Positions 49,918-59,466 of a DNA stretch of 64,000 nt are shown in pieces; position 1 is the first letter of the stretch, and each line of letters starts with the position of its first letter. This DNA is from Glossina fuscipes (Eukaryota > Arthropoda > Insecta > Diptera > Glossinidae): positions 5,905,199 to 5,969,198 of the forward strand of contig NW_023998422.1 of NCBI RefSeq assembly GCF_014805625.2. The letters run 5' to 3'. The notes below the pieces were generated by a model, which saw only the letters and a program-made list of their open reading frames with translations, was not told the DNA's origin and did no database searches. Position numbers and translations under genes: made by a program.

Positions 49918-50520
49918 GTCCGGCCTGTAATATCAACAAGTCTGCAGTAAACAAAAGGATGATAAAGGGACAGAAAAGAAGGCAAACAGATAAATACGAA
50001 GGCAAGGAAGGACGGACAGACGAATGGGCAGACAAAGGAATGGATGGACGGATAGAAGGACAGACATATGAATGGAAGATAGGAGGACGGAATGAACAAA
50101 TGAACGGAAAGGCGAACTGATGGATAAATGAATGGACAGACAGACAGACGGACGGATGGATAAACAGGCACGCAGCCTCTGGGATGGATGGACAGAGCAA
50201 TGCACGAGGACATGAACGGACAGACAAGCGAGTGGGGGGGCCTATGAATAGGCGGACGAAAGAATGAACGGACGAAGGCAAAGATGGACAGATACACGAA
50301 CGAAAAGATAAGTAGGGGGACAGCTATGTGGATGGACAGACATATAGACGCATGGGCGAATGGACAGACGAATAGATACACGCACAGACAAGTGGACGGA
50401 TAGACAGACAAAAATCAATTGATAAAATAAAAACTGGTTCCATCCCAAATCGTTTTCGGTATTACATATATCCGCAGGAACTTTGCGTTCCCTTCTCGCA
50501 GTCGATGTAGAGTATAACGA
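49918..50520 (+). repeat. Dispersed repeat family A, copy 11, with core expanded to a minisatellite
   Basis: The left part (cggcctgtaatatcaacaag) matches the family A gcggcctgtaggttgaacac block. The right part (catatatccgcaggaacttt, then cgatgtagagtataacg) matches its 3' end. Between them, at about 49966-50412, the usual 12-25 bp ggacggacagac core has become roughly 450 bp of irregular 4-12 bp units (gacagacgaatgg, ggacggatagaagg and so on). All three minus-strand frames stay open over long stretches because the units lack stop codons in that direction. The 178-, 125- and 90-residue frames there are artefacts. Confidence 0.85.
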
Positions 50521-50524
50521 ATTA

Positions 50525-51865
50525 AACATGTAACATGTAATGTGTGCATTGTTATTGCTATTCGTAGCAAAAGCTTTTCCACTTTACATTTCGTAGAATT
50601 TTTATTGTTGTTAGGGGATTTAGCATGTGATGTATCTTTAAATATATACGTATGTGTCAGTTCGATGTACACGACCAAGAGTTTATTCGGCAAGACTTGA
50701 AATCTTTTATATTAATTTTGTTAGAGATGCCGTGACAATACATGCAATAGTGCGACACTACATGCCACATATAGTTTAGGCTGAATAATTTGGCTCTGAG
50801 CTGCTCCCATAAATGGTTATAGTAATTGCAAAGCTCAAGAAACTAAGGTGGCGAACGCATAAATATTCGTTTCGATAACTTGCAAGCAATAGCAAGTATC
50901 GATCTCTAATTGCGTGTCCATACGATATTTGACAAGCCCCTAACGAACCAGCCAGTATGCCTACAGTTATGGTATAATATTATTAACTTCCATTGAAATG
51001 CATGATGTTCGAGCTTCGATTGAAGGCTAATGCAATTTATTTTATGAGTTCAATGAGTTCAATTGTCGAAAAAATATTTATTGCATTGTATTTTATCATT
51101 CTGTATGTTTTTTTAAGTTGATTCCATACATATATATATATATATATATATATAAATATATATATATATCTACATGCAAAGCTCTCACTCATTGTTTTCC
51201 ATTAATTAATTACAATGTTCGTTAGAAATTAATTTAAATCTTTGTTCCCTTTGTCTAATTTATCCCAAAAATGCATGTTTGCATAAATTAAGATCTATTG
51301 TTCCCGCTCGATAAGAAGACCAAATATTTCTATAATCGGCCGTTGAATGAATGCACACCAAAACAATTTACAAAAATATAATTTAATTATTTGCATATTA
51401 TTAGGCGCTTTTTATAGCATATTTTTGACTATTGAAAAGATAACATTTATCGGTTTTTTTTGTTTTTTTTATGATTGTGTTTGTTTTAATACCAACTAAA
51501 ACTTATTATTTACTAGTCACATACTTTTACACACACTATGAAATCATTTTAATGTTAAGCCTAATGGAAAACAGAGATGGCAGAATGTTTGTGCTCTTTC
51601 CTTTTTTGCTTTAAATATATTCTCTCTAATGGTAATTATTTTATAGTTATACTATACTATGCAATTTTAATAGCATTTTAGGCGCATAGAAATTTTAGAA
51701 AATATTAAAATATTCAATAAGAATATTAAACAAAACATATTAAAACAAGCAACCATTAATTGTTTAATTTATGTTTGGTATCGGTCAAGTGGTAAACTTA
51801 ACAATCGTCAACCTTACCAACTACCCGTAAAAACATTTTCTGCTATGGGTAGGGACCGTGCAAAA
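50525..51865. other. A+T-rich non-coding stretch with (TA)n
   Basis: A (TA)n microsatellite interrupted by aaa lies at 51129-51170. No gene, no repeat-family signature and no notable frame was found. Confidence 0.55.
51129..51170. repeat. (TA)n microsatellite
   Basis: TA dinucleotide run with a single aaa interruption. Confidence 0.95.
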
Positions 51866-51871
51866 AGCAAG

Positions 51872-51970
51872 TGAAAACATAACTTTTTAAAATAAGGCTT
51901 TGTATGAGAAGTGATCAAAAAAGTGTTCCGGGTCGAATCATTTTCAATAGCGTTCACCCTCGAATTTTCT
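51872..51970 (+). repeat. Dispersed repeat family A, copy 12 (5' fragment)
   Basis: Contains taaaataaggctttgtatga, gaagtgatcaaaaaagtgtt, ccgggtcgaatcattttcaa and tagcgttcaccctcg, which together are the first half of the consensus. It stops abruptly where the next copy begins about 45 bp later in the same orientation, suggesting insertion of one copy near or into another. Confidence 0.7.
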
Positions 51971-52015
51971 TTTATACAAAACAAAAGTGACAACTTGTAG
52001 TGCAATACTAGCATT

Positions 52016-52275
52016 AAATACCCTACACCAGCCTATAGTTAGTCATACAAGGGAAGTGGTCGAAAAAGTGATCCGATCCGAACAATTTGCAATGGCGTTT
52101 GTGTGTGGGCCCAAACCTTACGTCTCAAAACTTGCGATTTGCAGGTTGAAAACAAAAATACAAAACAGATATACGTACGGACTAGCTCAGATGGATATAG
52201 GCAGCCTTTCTAAATCGATGGGTATAATCTACCTCAAGTCTCGGTGTTCCGTACATGCATTCAAATTTAACATAC
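52016..52275 (+). repeat. Dispersed repeat family A, copy 13
   Basis: The left inverted-repeat motif is intact: ttaaataccctacaccagcc at about 52015-52034. Then come aagtggtcgaaaaagtgatc, cgatccgaacaatttgcaat, gtgtgtgggcccaaacctta and gcaggttgaaaacaaaaata, followed by a strongly diverged core (cagatatacgtacggactag) and the gtataatctacctcaagtct block. The core has lost its GGACGGACAGAC repeats, so core loss as well as expansion occurs. Confidence 0.8.
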
Positions 52276-52699
52276 CAATGTACCGTAGCGGGTGGGAGGA
52301 AGGTGGAGAATAAAAACGTTCAAAAACTTCATAAGTAGCAATGACAAGTGATTTACCCAACATATTAGCAAAAAAAAAACTTATTTTACGCGGCGGAGAT
52401 TGACGCCACAAAAAATTCTCCTTAAGCAAATAAGCTATCAAGTTTTACGAAAGAGCGAGAAAGTGCTTTCCAAATAAATGATTAAATATCACATAGACAC
52501 GTTTTAAAAAAAATTTAATTTCTCACTTTGCATGTTGATGTGAAAATGTACTTCACTTATAAAGTAAAAATAATTCGAACAAAACAAAATAGGTCGCATA
52601 GAATCAATCGCACAGACAACAAGAAGAAGAAAGAAAATAAGGAGAATAAAAACACAATAGAGTTAAATTTACTTTCTTATATGAAAAAGAACGTAAAAA

Positions 52700-52950
52700 A
52701 GAAGGTACTTTCCGAACCATAGTTAATAGTGTTCGACCTTGGACCAAAACAAGTCAGTGTACAGTGATTTAAACAATATAGCTCACACATTGCAACCTAT
52801 ACTTTGAACACACGAAAACAAGACGGACCGACGGACGGACGATCTTACACGATCTGATTCTGAATCGAGCAGTCTATGAAAAGGTGGGCCCTTCCGAGGG
52901 TTGCATACTTCTGCTCAAACATAATGCACGTAGGATGTGGTGTACAGTAT
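52700..52950 (+). repeat. Dispersed repeat family A, copy 14
   Basis: Has tactttccgaaccatagtta, gtgttcgaccttggaccaaa, caagtcagtgtacagtgatt, tgaacacacgaaaacaagac, a gacggaccgacggacggacg core, then gatctgattctgaatcgag (one hairpin arm). The 3' segment reads ctgctcaaacataatgcacg and the right end is ggatgtggtgtacagtatt. Confidence 0.8.
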
Positions 52951-52959
52951 TGGAAGCGC

Positions 52960-53605
52960 ATTAAATAATACCTGTTTAAACACAGGTGTAAGTGTAATAT
53001 GTTACAGTAACATATTCCCTCAATTTATTGTAAACGAGTGTGTCATTACATTCGGGAGAAATTATTATTTAAACAAAATTAAAGTCATTTAGCACAATAT
53101 ACGCCTCGTTACTAACTAGTTTGTTCAGGGGAAGTTTTTCCCGGAATATTTCTATTAAATTAAACAACTAATAAGGAAAAAGACCTGTTTTTTTTGTTGT
53201 TTGTAAGTAAGGCCGGAAAATTCAGTCAAGCGTGAAAATGAAAAACAAACAGCTTTCAAATATGCATTATTTCTAAGGAAAGGGAAACAGATGGTACAGG
53301 CACAAGCCCTATATATTTAACCGGGTGTCCTCTCTTTGCTTGTGTTAATTTAGTTCATCATTACCTTTAGAAGCATTGATAAGGAAGGAAGAAACACATT
53401 TTCTTTTTTTTCCTTTCTTTTTTACTTTTTGCTTATCCAGCATTATAATGGGCTGTGACATTTCTTTGCTGCATAAGATAATTTGAACAACAAAAAAGAT
53501 GAAAAGCAGAGTAACAAAGTTATATGCTACTTAGGACGAATATTAAATGTTATTTTATACTTTGTTTTATCAGCTGTAGGTGAACATCCTTAATATAAAC
53601 CATTA
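52960..53605. other. Non-coding stretch, nothing recognised
   Basis: A+T-rich DNA with no open frame or repeat-family match of note. Confidence 0.5.
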
Positions 53606-53610
53606 GAAAC

Positions 53611-53878
53611 GCTATAGTGGTCCACGGCTCACTTAACTACCCTGCACCATCCCACAGTTATTGACATAAATACTATTCGGCATAAGACGTTATATGAGAA
53701 GTGGTTGAAAAAGTGGTCCTATACGAGCCATTTTCAAGAGTGTTCGTCCTTGGGTCAAACCCTACATCGTGCCATGTTTCCTCAAAATAATTAAAAAATT
53801 ACAGCTTTTAGCTTGCATACAAGAGAACAAAAAGAATTTACGGACGGACGGACAGACAAGCGTGAATCGATTATTTAG
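53611..53878 (+). repeat. Dispersed repeat family A, copy 15 (5' two thirds)
   Basis: Outer end gctatagtggtccacggctc, then taactaccctgcaccatccc (left inverted-repeat motif), actattcggcataagacgtt, atatgagaagtggttgaaaa, gtggtcctatacgagccatt, tgttcgtccttgggtcaaac and the ggacggacggacagacaagc core. It is lost after the first hairpin arm. Together with copy 9 this defines the outer 5' boundary. Confidence 0.85.
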
Positions 53879-53879
53879 A

Positions 53880-54090
53880 TTTTTATTTATCCTTGCAATC
53901 TTTAGTTAGATTTGCTTTTTTAATTGATACGTCAATGTGTGAATTTCACCTCAAAGTGTATAGGCTCCTTCGAAAGTGATAGAGCCTTTTTCCATGGGGA
54001 TTGTCCTTTTTTGGTTTTTTTGGGGGCGTCGATTACTGCTTCGGCGATCACGTTAGCTTAAGCCTTCAAGGCAGGTACTCACCCTAAACC
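53880..54090. other. Non-coding spacer
   Basis: A short stretch between a family A copy and a family B copy. No feature was recognised. Confidence 0.4.
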
Positions 54091-54094
54091 CTGT

Positions 54095-54300
54095 AGGCAT
54101 CTATCCAACTCGCTATAGAGCAAGAGAGTCGTGATTAACTAAGACGATGTTCGTGGGTTCAAATCTCAATACGATAGACCAAGTACATGGCTTACCGATT
54201 ATGGTTGCGGCCACCGCTATCTTTTTGTCATTTCCCACTTCTTTCCATTCAATATCATTGCACATCTAGGTGTGTGATTAATCGCGTTTAAGAAGAAAAG
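54095..54300 (+). repeat. SINE family B copy
   Basis: The B-box-like gttcgtgggttcaaatctca lies at 54149-54168. Next come atacgatagaccaagtacat, gcttaccgattatggttgcg and gccaccgctatctttttgtc, then a pyrimidine-rich segment and gcacatctaggtgtgtgatt with an A-rich end. The middle body block is deleted relative to the copy at 14330. Confidence 0.7.
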
Positions 54301-54304
54301 AAAG

Positions 54305-54965
54305 GATTCAGTTTCCTCATATCCGTCTTATCTAAGCTGCCTGCATGGGTTGAGAATCTTCAGCTAATCAAAATTCCCATAGTAATCGGTTTTTTTTTCT
54401 AATGGCTTCTCCTAGGTGGTAGAAACGATGTGGTGAAGTTGACATAATACGTTTTACTAGCATTTATCAAAATTAAAACAAAGCCATAAAATAAATGAAA
54501 CTTTATAATCATAAATTTAATTTAAAAGCAATTTAAATAAAACTCTTTCTAGTACTATAACCCTCTTACAGTTACATAATCTTTTTTAATTTCATTTATT
54601 TTATTTATTTTATTCATATTCATATTTTGCTAATTCATGGCTAAACACTATTCGCTTGATATTTTTTCTCTCGCATCGCTTATCTAAAATGCAAAATTAA
54701 TAAAGTATCTAAATGCGTCGGAGATCGGCTAGAATGAGTAATGATTAAGCAAAATTAAATCGCTTAGTCACTCTCTCTCTCGTTTAGTAGTACTTGTTAC
54801 GACGTAATGCAAAACTTAGTGAAGGGTCAAACAGAGTTACCAAATACTAAAATACTGTCAAGCTATAATCAAATGTTAAAGGAAGTGCGACCGCATTGCA
54901 TTGATAGTCGCCGGATCTATTGACTAGAGGTCCTAGTTAAAAACTCTGCATGTGATTTTACATTT
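54305..54965. other. Non-coding stretch, nothing recognised
   Basis: A+T-rich with a short (TC)n at 54771-54781. No coding signal. Confidence 0.5.
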
Positions 54966-54971
54966 CTCCTT

Positions 54972-55187
54972 CTAGTATTCGTTGAAACTTCTCTCGACAT
55001 AAATAAAAGCTGTCAGCGTAAGAGTCTTGCTAAGCAATTGGGTCTCCAGTTTTGCATTTGGACTGCCCATTAACTCGATTCCTTGTTTGTTTATTCCGAA
55101 ACTGATTAACTTTTTTGATGAAAGCGTCAATGGGATAGTATTCGAGAGCAACCAAGGTATTTTAGGAAAATTAATTGGCTCTCTCAC
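54972..55187 (-). CDS. Unrecognised 71-residue open frame upstream of the P450
   Basis: The minus-strand frame has compositionally normal sequence (for example REPINFPKIPWLLSNTIPLT, then LISFGINKQGIELMGSPNAK and ending YVERSFNEY). It lies divergently, about 550 bp from the P450 start. It could be an exon of a divergent gene, a degraded gene or a transposon fragment. I recognise no family and see no convincing splice sites or start context. The evidence is weak. Confidence 0.2.
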   Translation of the reverse strand: MREPINFPKIPWLLSNTIPLTLSSKKLISFGINKQGIELMGSPNAKLETQLLSKTLTLTAFIYVERSFNEY

Positions 55188-55675
55188 ATAGCTTCAACTA
55201 GACTTCGTAATACCCCAGCAAGCTGACAGGAAAATCGATAGATAATTAAAAGAGATTTTCGATAGCAGCTTTCGGAAGACCAAACAATATACTAACACTT
55301 GAAACCTACTTGCACTAGTATGGCAAAGATACAATCAGGATATTTACATAAATAGAATATTAATTCTTGCCGCATAGACGTTCTTCTCCCTCCTTGAATG
55401 ACATAGTAACGGCAAAGTCGAGTATTGAATAAAGTTTTCCTTCAAACCCCTTCTCAGGTTTCAATTCAAACTTTTAAAAGGTTTTAATTTTAAAGAGAAA
55501 AAACAACCGAAAAAAAATTATGTTTCTCTTCGTCTCTTGAAGAATAAAAAATATTATGGCAACTCTCACAAAATGACTGAGATTTTTATTATCAATAATC
55601 GCACAAGCTTATTCTCTTCCAAACCAAATGAAGCTTAAATTTTCATTCATAATGAATAGCCACAGTTCGGTGTTC

Positions 55676-55680
55676 TCAGT
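55676..55680 (+). promoter_or_regulatory. Possible initiator element of the P450 gene
   Basis: TCAGT, an arthropod-type initiator core, lies 61-65 bp before the chosen start codon, which would give a short leader typical of P450 genes. No good TATA box is seen at the matching distance. The match is short, so this is a guess. Confidence 0.2.
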
Positions 55681-55740
55681 ATTCTAAAAACCTTCTTGCA
55701 AAAGACAAGACTTCGCGAAAGAAGAGAAAACTCAAGGAAA

Positions 55741-56128
55741 ATGAGTGTTTTGCAAATTTTTTCGTATGTATTGGTTACGTTAATAACTATCGCTTACTAC
55801 TTTATACGACGTCACCAGACGTATTTCGCAGTGCATAATATACCGCATGAAAAACCCGTTCTATTCTATGGTAATATGAAAAAGGTGGGTAACAGCCAGC
55901 ACATAAAGGAACCATTTTTACATTTGTATAAAAAGTTCAAAGCTGAGGCGCCGTTTGCCGGTTTCTATTTATCAATACGCAAAGCGGTAGTCTTATTGGA
56001 TTTGGATTTAATTAAACGGATCTTGATAACCGATTTTAATGAGTTTTCACATCGCGGTAACTACTACAATGAAAAAGATGATCCTTTATCAGGACATTTA
56101 TTCAATTTGGACGGTCCCAAATGGAAAC
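55741..56128 (+). CDS. CYP6-like cytochrome P450, N-terminal part, cut by assembly gap
   Basis: P450s of the insect CYP6 family are ER-anchored haem monooxygenases that often oxidise xenobiotics and insecticides using electrons from P450 reductase. The visible 129 residues begin MSVLQIFSYVLVTLITIAYY, a membrane anchor at about residues 3-22. Basic residues (IRRHQ) follow, then the hinge-like NIPHEKPVLFYGN, which matches the GIPHEKP...GN pattern of CYP6 proteins. Later pieces are EPFLHLYKKFK, GFYLSIRKAVVLLDLDLIKR (beta-1 sheet to helix B), FNEFSHRGNYYNEKDDPLSG and HLFNLDGPKWK, leading to helix C where W(R/K)xxR normally follows. The family is usually about 500 residues. The C-helix, I-helix, ExxR and haem Cys loop are all missing because the sequence enters a 10-N gap. 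The start at 55741 was chosen over the in-frame upstream ATG at 55696 because the anchor begins at once and the context is aaaATGA. The family call is firm, the subfamily is not resolved, and whether the gene is intact is unknown. Confidence 0.9.
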
Positions 56129-56138
56129 NNNNNNNNNN
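56129..56138. other. Assembly gap (10 N)
   Basis: Ten N characters interrupt the P450 reading frame. A round number of N often marks a gap of unknown size. The sequence to the right does not continue P450 homology in any frame I could see. Confidence 0.99.
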
Positions 56139-56370
56139 CCAATAGATTTTTAACCACGTAGAAATGAATCTATCGTACTGCCTGGCGCAAAGACTTTAAA
56201 AGCTCGTATCATACACGATGTCAAGTAATAAATTCTAATGTGAGTTCTTAAGGGCAGATCAGACCAAATCACTTAGTTTTTCTGATCGTCATTTTCAGAA
56301 TAATTTAATCCACTCCTGAAATCCTTCAATAAAGTTGTTCTTTATTTTACTCATATTACTCTCTACTTCT
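56139..56370. other. Sequence between gap and LINE ORF, unassigned
   Basis: About 230 bp with no P450 similarity. It may be an upstream degraded portion of the LINE (endonuclease region) or host DNA, but I see no endonuclease motif. Confidence 0.4.
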
Positions 56371-56374
56371 CACT

Positions 56375-58325
56375 TACCCCGAGGGAAGCATTGATAGCTT
56401 ACTGTCGTCGTTCTACAATGTATTAAATCAAGCTATTTCTGCATCCGTTCCGATCAAGCAGTCCCGTCCTCGAAGTAAGGATCCCCCGTGGTTTAATAAG
56501 ACAATTAAATACTACAAGAATAGGAAAAACAAGTTGTTCAAAAATTTTCGAAAAGTGGTTCTTCTTTCGACTATTTCGCTTACTCTGTTGCAAGGCATAA
56601 ATTTAATTCCCTCAACCGCCAATACTACTGCAGATACCTTCAGTTTGTTAAATCCTCCTTGTTTGCTAACCCTAAATACTTTTTTAAGTTCGTTAATTCC
56701 AAAAGAAAAATCTCCATAAACCCGTCGTTTGTGTCTTTTAATGGCTCCGAGTCCTCGGATGATTTTGAATCCTCAAATCTATTTGCGGAATACTTCCGAC
56801 AGAACTTTTCAACTGCCAATTTTGATTTATCGGAAAATTATCCGTATTCGATTTCTAATTCGGTTTCAATTCCTAACGTTGTTATATCGGAAAATTACGT
56901 TTTTGAAGGATTGAACTCTCTGAAATATAATTGTTCGCCTGGACCCGATGGCATCCCCTCATGTGTACTTATATCTTGTGCTGGCGAGCTTTGTGATGTT
57001 ATCTCAAAGATTTTTAATAAGTCTTTGAATTTAGGTGTTTTCCCTTTGTGTTGGAAGACTTCTTTCCTTATTCCTATTCACAAAAGTGGTAGTAGGCAAC
57101 TTGTAGAGAACTACAGAGGCATCGCCAAGTTGAGTGTCTTACCTAAACTGTTCGAGCGAATTGTGGCTCAGCATATAGCCTTTTCCATGAAATTGTATAT
57201 TTCTCCTTTCCAGCATGGTTTTCGAAAGGGAAGATCTACGGTGACCAATCTGTTGGAGTTTACTTCTCATGTTTTCAAGGCTTTTTCTAGTGGTTCTCGC
57301 ACTGATGTCATTTACACTGACTTTAGCAAGGCGTTTGATATGGTTAATCATAGACTTCTTAGATTTAAAATCCAGACCTCTGGCTTTCCTCTCCTCTTAG
57401 TTGAATGGTTAAGCTCTTATCTGTACAATGTTACATCAATGATTTGCCCTCCGTGATTAAATTCAGTAAGATTTTAATGTATGCTGATGATGTGAAACTG
57501 TTTACTTCTTTTTCCGTAGAATCGCAATCACATCGTCTTCAAAGTGATTTGAACAATTTGGTTGCATGGTGCTCCCTCAATCTTCTGAAGCTAAATCTAA
57601 ATAAATGTAAGAAGCTTTCTTTCTTAAGAAGGAAGTCGTTTAGTACCCAATACTTCATTGATTCGCACAGGTTGGAAGACGTCGATTCGTTCATTGATTT
57701 AGGCGTTCTATTCGATTATAGGTTACGTTTCAATTTGCATATTGAGTCCTCGTTAAGCAAAGCTAGGTCCGCTCTTGGTTTTATAAAGAGGTGGTCCAAA
57801 GAGCTTGATGATCCTTATATTACTAAAAGGCTTTACACGTGTTTGGTTAGACCTATTCTTGAGTATGCCTCTGTTGTGTGGTCTCCTTCATACAGATGCT
57901 ACGTTGGTTCAATTGAATCTATACAAAAGCACTTCTTGCTGTTTGCACTTAGGAATTTGGGTTGGGACCCGATTTCCCCTCTTCCACCCTGTGAAAATAG
58001 GTTGCTTCTTTTATCCTTACCGTCACTCGAGAAACGTAGATTTGTTCTTGGGGTCTCCTTCCTAATCAAATTAATAAATGGTGCAATTGATTCGCCCGCA
58101 TTACTTCGTGAGATTTGCTTTAATGTCCCTAACCGCTTCTCTAGGTACTTTATGTTGATAAAGCTTAGTCAATGCAAATATAACTTTGAACTGTTTAACC
58201 CGCTCAGAGTTGTTTGCAAGAACCTAAATGATGTCTATTATCTATTCTCATTAACGGACTCTTTAAAGTCTATTAAAGCAATATTGCTCAACAAGCGCGA
58301 TTTACCTATGTCGTACTTAAACTGA
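56375..58325 (+). pseudogene. Non-LTR retrotransposon ORF2 (reverse transcriptase), broken
   Basis: ORF2 of LINE-type elements copies element RNA into DNA at a nicked target. Three frames carry the remains. From 56375 the linker reads YPEGSIDSLLSSF, then RSKDPPWFNKTIKYYKNRKN. A one-base loss in an A run near 56548 shifts the frame. The RT then continues to about 57430 with SPGPDGIPSCVL, NYRGIAKLSVLPKLFERIV, QHGFRKGRSTVTNLLEF and motif A YTDFSKAFDMVNH (57313-57351). At about 57430 the sequence jumps from SYLYN directly to YINDLP in another frame. An estimated 100 or so bases are missing, including the SGVPQGS...GPLLF block. Motif C YADD (57480-57491), KCKKLSFLRRKSF, LGVLFDYRLRFNLHIE and LEYASVVWSP follow to the stop at 58325. 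The N-terminal endonuclease is absent (5' truncation or gap). The clade lies in the broad Jockey/CR1 group and was not resolved. The element cannot be autonomous. Confidence 0.92.
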
Positions 58326-58612
58326 TTTAACCTTAGATTTTGTCATTATGAGTCGAAAATTAATTTGTTGTTAACAATTATCGGTTGCCAAGCTTATGCA
58401 TGTTTGCGATGGCTTAGGGGTTCACTTGCAATTTAGTCCTGTATCGGTTGTGGGCGTGGCTCTATGCTAATTGTGTACATGCTTTTTTTTTTCCTCCTTA
58501 TTTGTTTTATTGTACTTATACTAAGTTTTATTATTAAATAATTTTAAGATTTACTTAAGAGTCAATTGAACTCGACTGCCATTTTGTTTTAGTTGAGTTT
58601 CTTGTATAAGTG

Positions 58613-58634
58613 GAATAAATAAATAAATAAATAT
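58613..58634 (+). repeat. (AATA)n tail of the non-LTR element
   Basis: Four to five aata units after cttgtataagtgg, directly at the 3' end of the element. Confidence 0.85.
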
Positions 58635-58639
58635 AAGTT

Positions 58640-59250
58640 TGCTCTTTTTTTTTGAATGCTCGTGACCTTCAAAAAACTATTGTATCATATTCATAAGTAA
58701 ATTGTTACCGGTTTTTTTAAGTAATAGAATTACTCGACTGTGAACATTGACTGTCGCATTTCATTCCACCGCAAAGCTGAAACACTAAAAGAAAATCTAA
58801 AAGTGACAGTATCGTATGTTGCTACTAAAAATGACTTAAATCGTGCTTAACACCCCGCATCCGCTGCTGATGAATATATATAATTAGAGAAAAACAGGTA
58901 GTCAAGGCTTTCTGTGAAAGTTTGCTCCGAACGTCAAATAAGAAAGATGATCTTAAAGATTTAAACTTGATGAAGGGTAAAGATCATCCAAGTGTTTGTC
59001 TGGAGAGGAGCCCTCAAGTTGCCGGAATAAAATATTTTCCAAAATATATAATTCTTGTCTTGCAATAAAATAGGCGCCTTTTCATTTTAAAAAGAAAACA
59101 GTAACGATTCGTTCACGTAACGTATGCGTGGAAATTTTCAAAGCAAACGTGACTGAAGCATTTTTTTCTTTGTCCATAAGCACCATAGATTTCATCATTA
59201 AGTTGCGAAACATTCACGTCTTTATCGGAATCAAATTTTTGGAAACAAAC
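58640..59250. other. Non-coding stretch, nothing recognised
   Basis: A+T-rich DNA 3' of the LINE. No P450 continuation was found here either. Confidence 0.5.
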
Positions 59251-59255
59251 ATGTG

Positions 59256-59466
59256 CCAAAAACTAGGCTGACCTTTAATGGCGTAGTATATTTGGACTAA
59301 ATACATGAATTTTCCACTTTGCCTACTACCAATGACGTTGAGCGCACTAACGATATCCAAAAATTGCGTTGACCTTTAATGGCGCAATAAGTTTGGTCTA
59401 AATATATGAATTTTTAACCTTGTCTAGTGCAACTGACTACTCACACTAAGCACACTAATGCTATCT
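59256..59466. repeat. Two-copy tandem repeat, period about 101 bp
   Basis: The unit starting ccaaaaactaggctgacctt at 59256 recurs as ccaaaaattgcgttgacctt at 59357. Both contain taatggcg, tttgg(a/t)ctaaata, atgaattttt/atgaattttc and end in gcactaacgatat/gcacactaatgctat. The second unit carries a roughly 9-bp length difference. Confidence 0.85.

Larger units (their letters stand above)
56375..58634 (+). mobile_element. 5'-truncated non-LTR retrotransposon copy
   Basis: Comprises the broken ORF2, a 3' untranslated region of about 290 bp and a terminal (AATA)n tail at 58613-58634. The short tandem tail and lack of LTRs fit target-primed reverse transcription. The left end is uncertain because of the nearby assembly gap. 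No target-site duplication could be established. Decay is mild compared with the mariner relics, so insertion is likely later than those. Confidence 0.85.

Noticed and set aside
49875..50529. Long minus-strand open frames (178, 125, 95 and 90 residues), rich in S, P, C, V and L
   Set aside because: They are translations, in more than one frame, of the gacgga/gacaga minisatellite inside a family A copy. Openness in all frames reflects unit sequence, not coding.
52528..52722. K/N-rich 64-residue frame
   Set aside because: A-rich DNA, and the frame runs into a family A copy.
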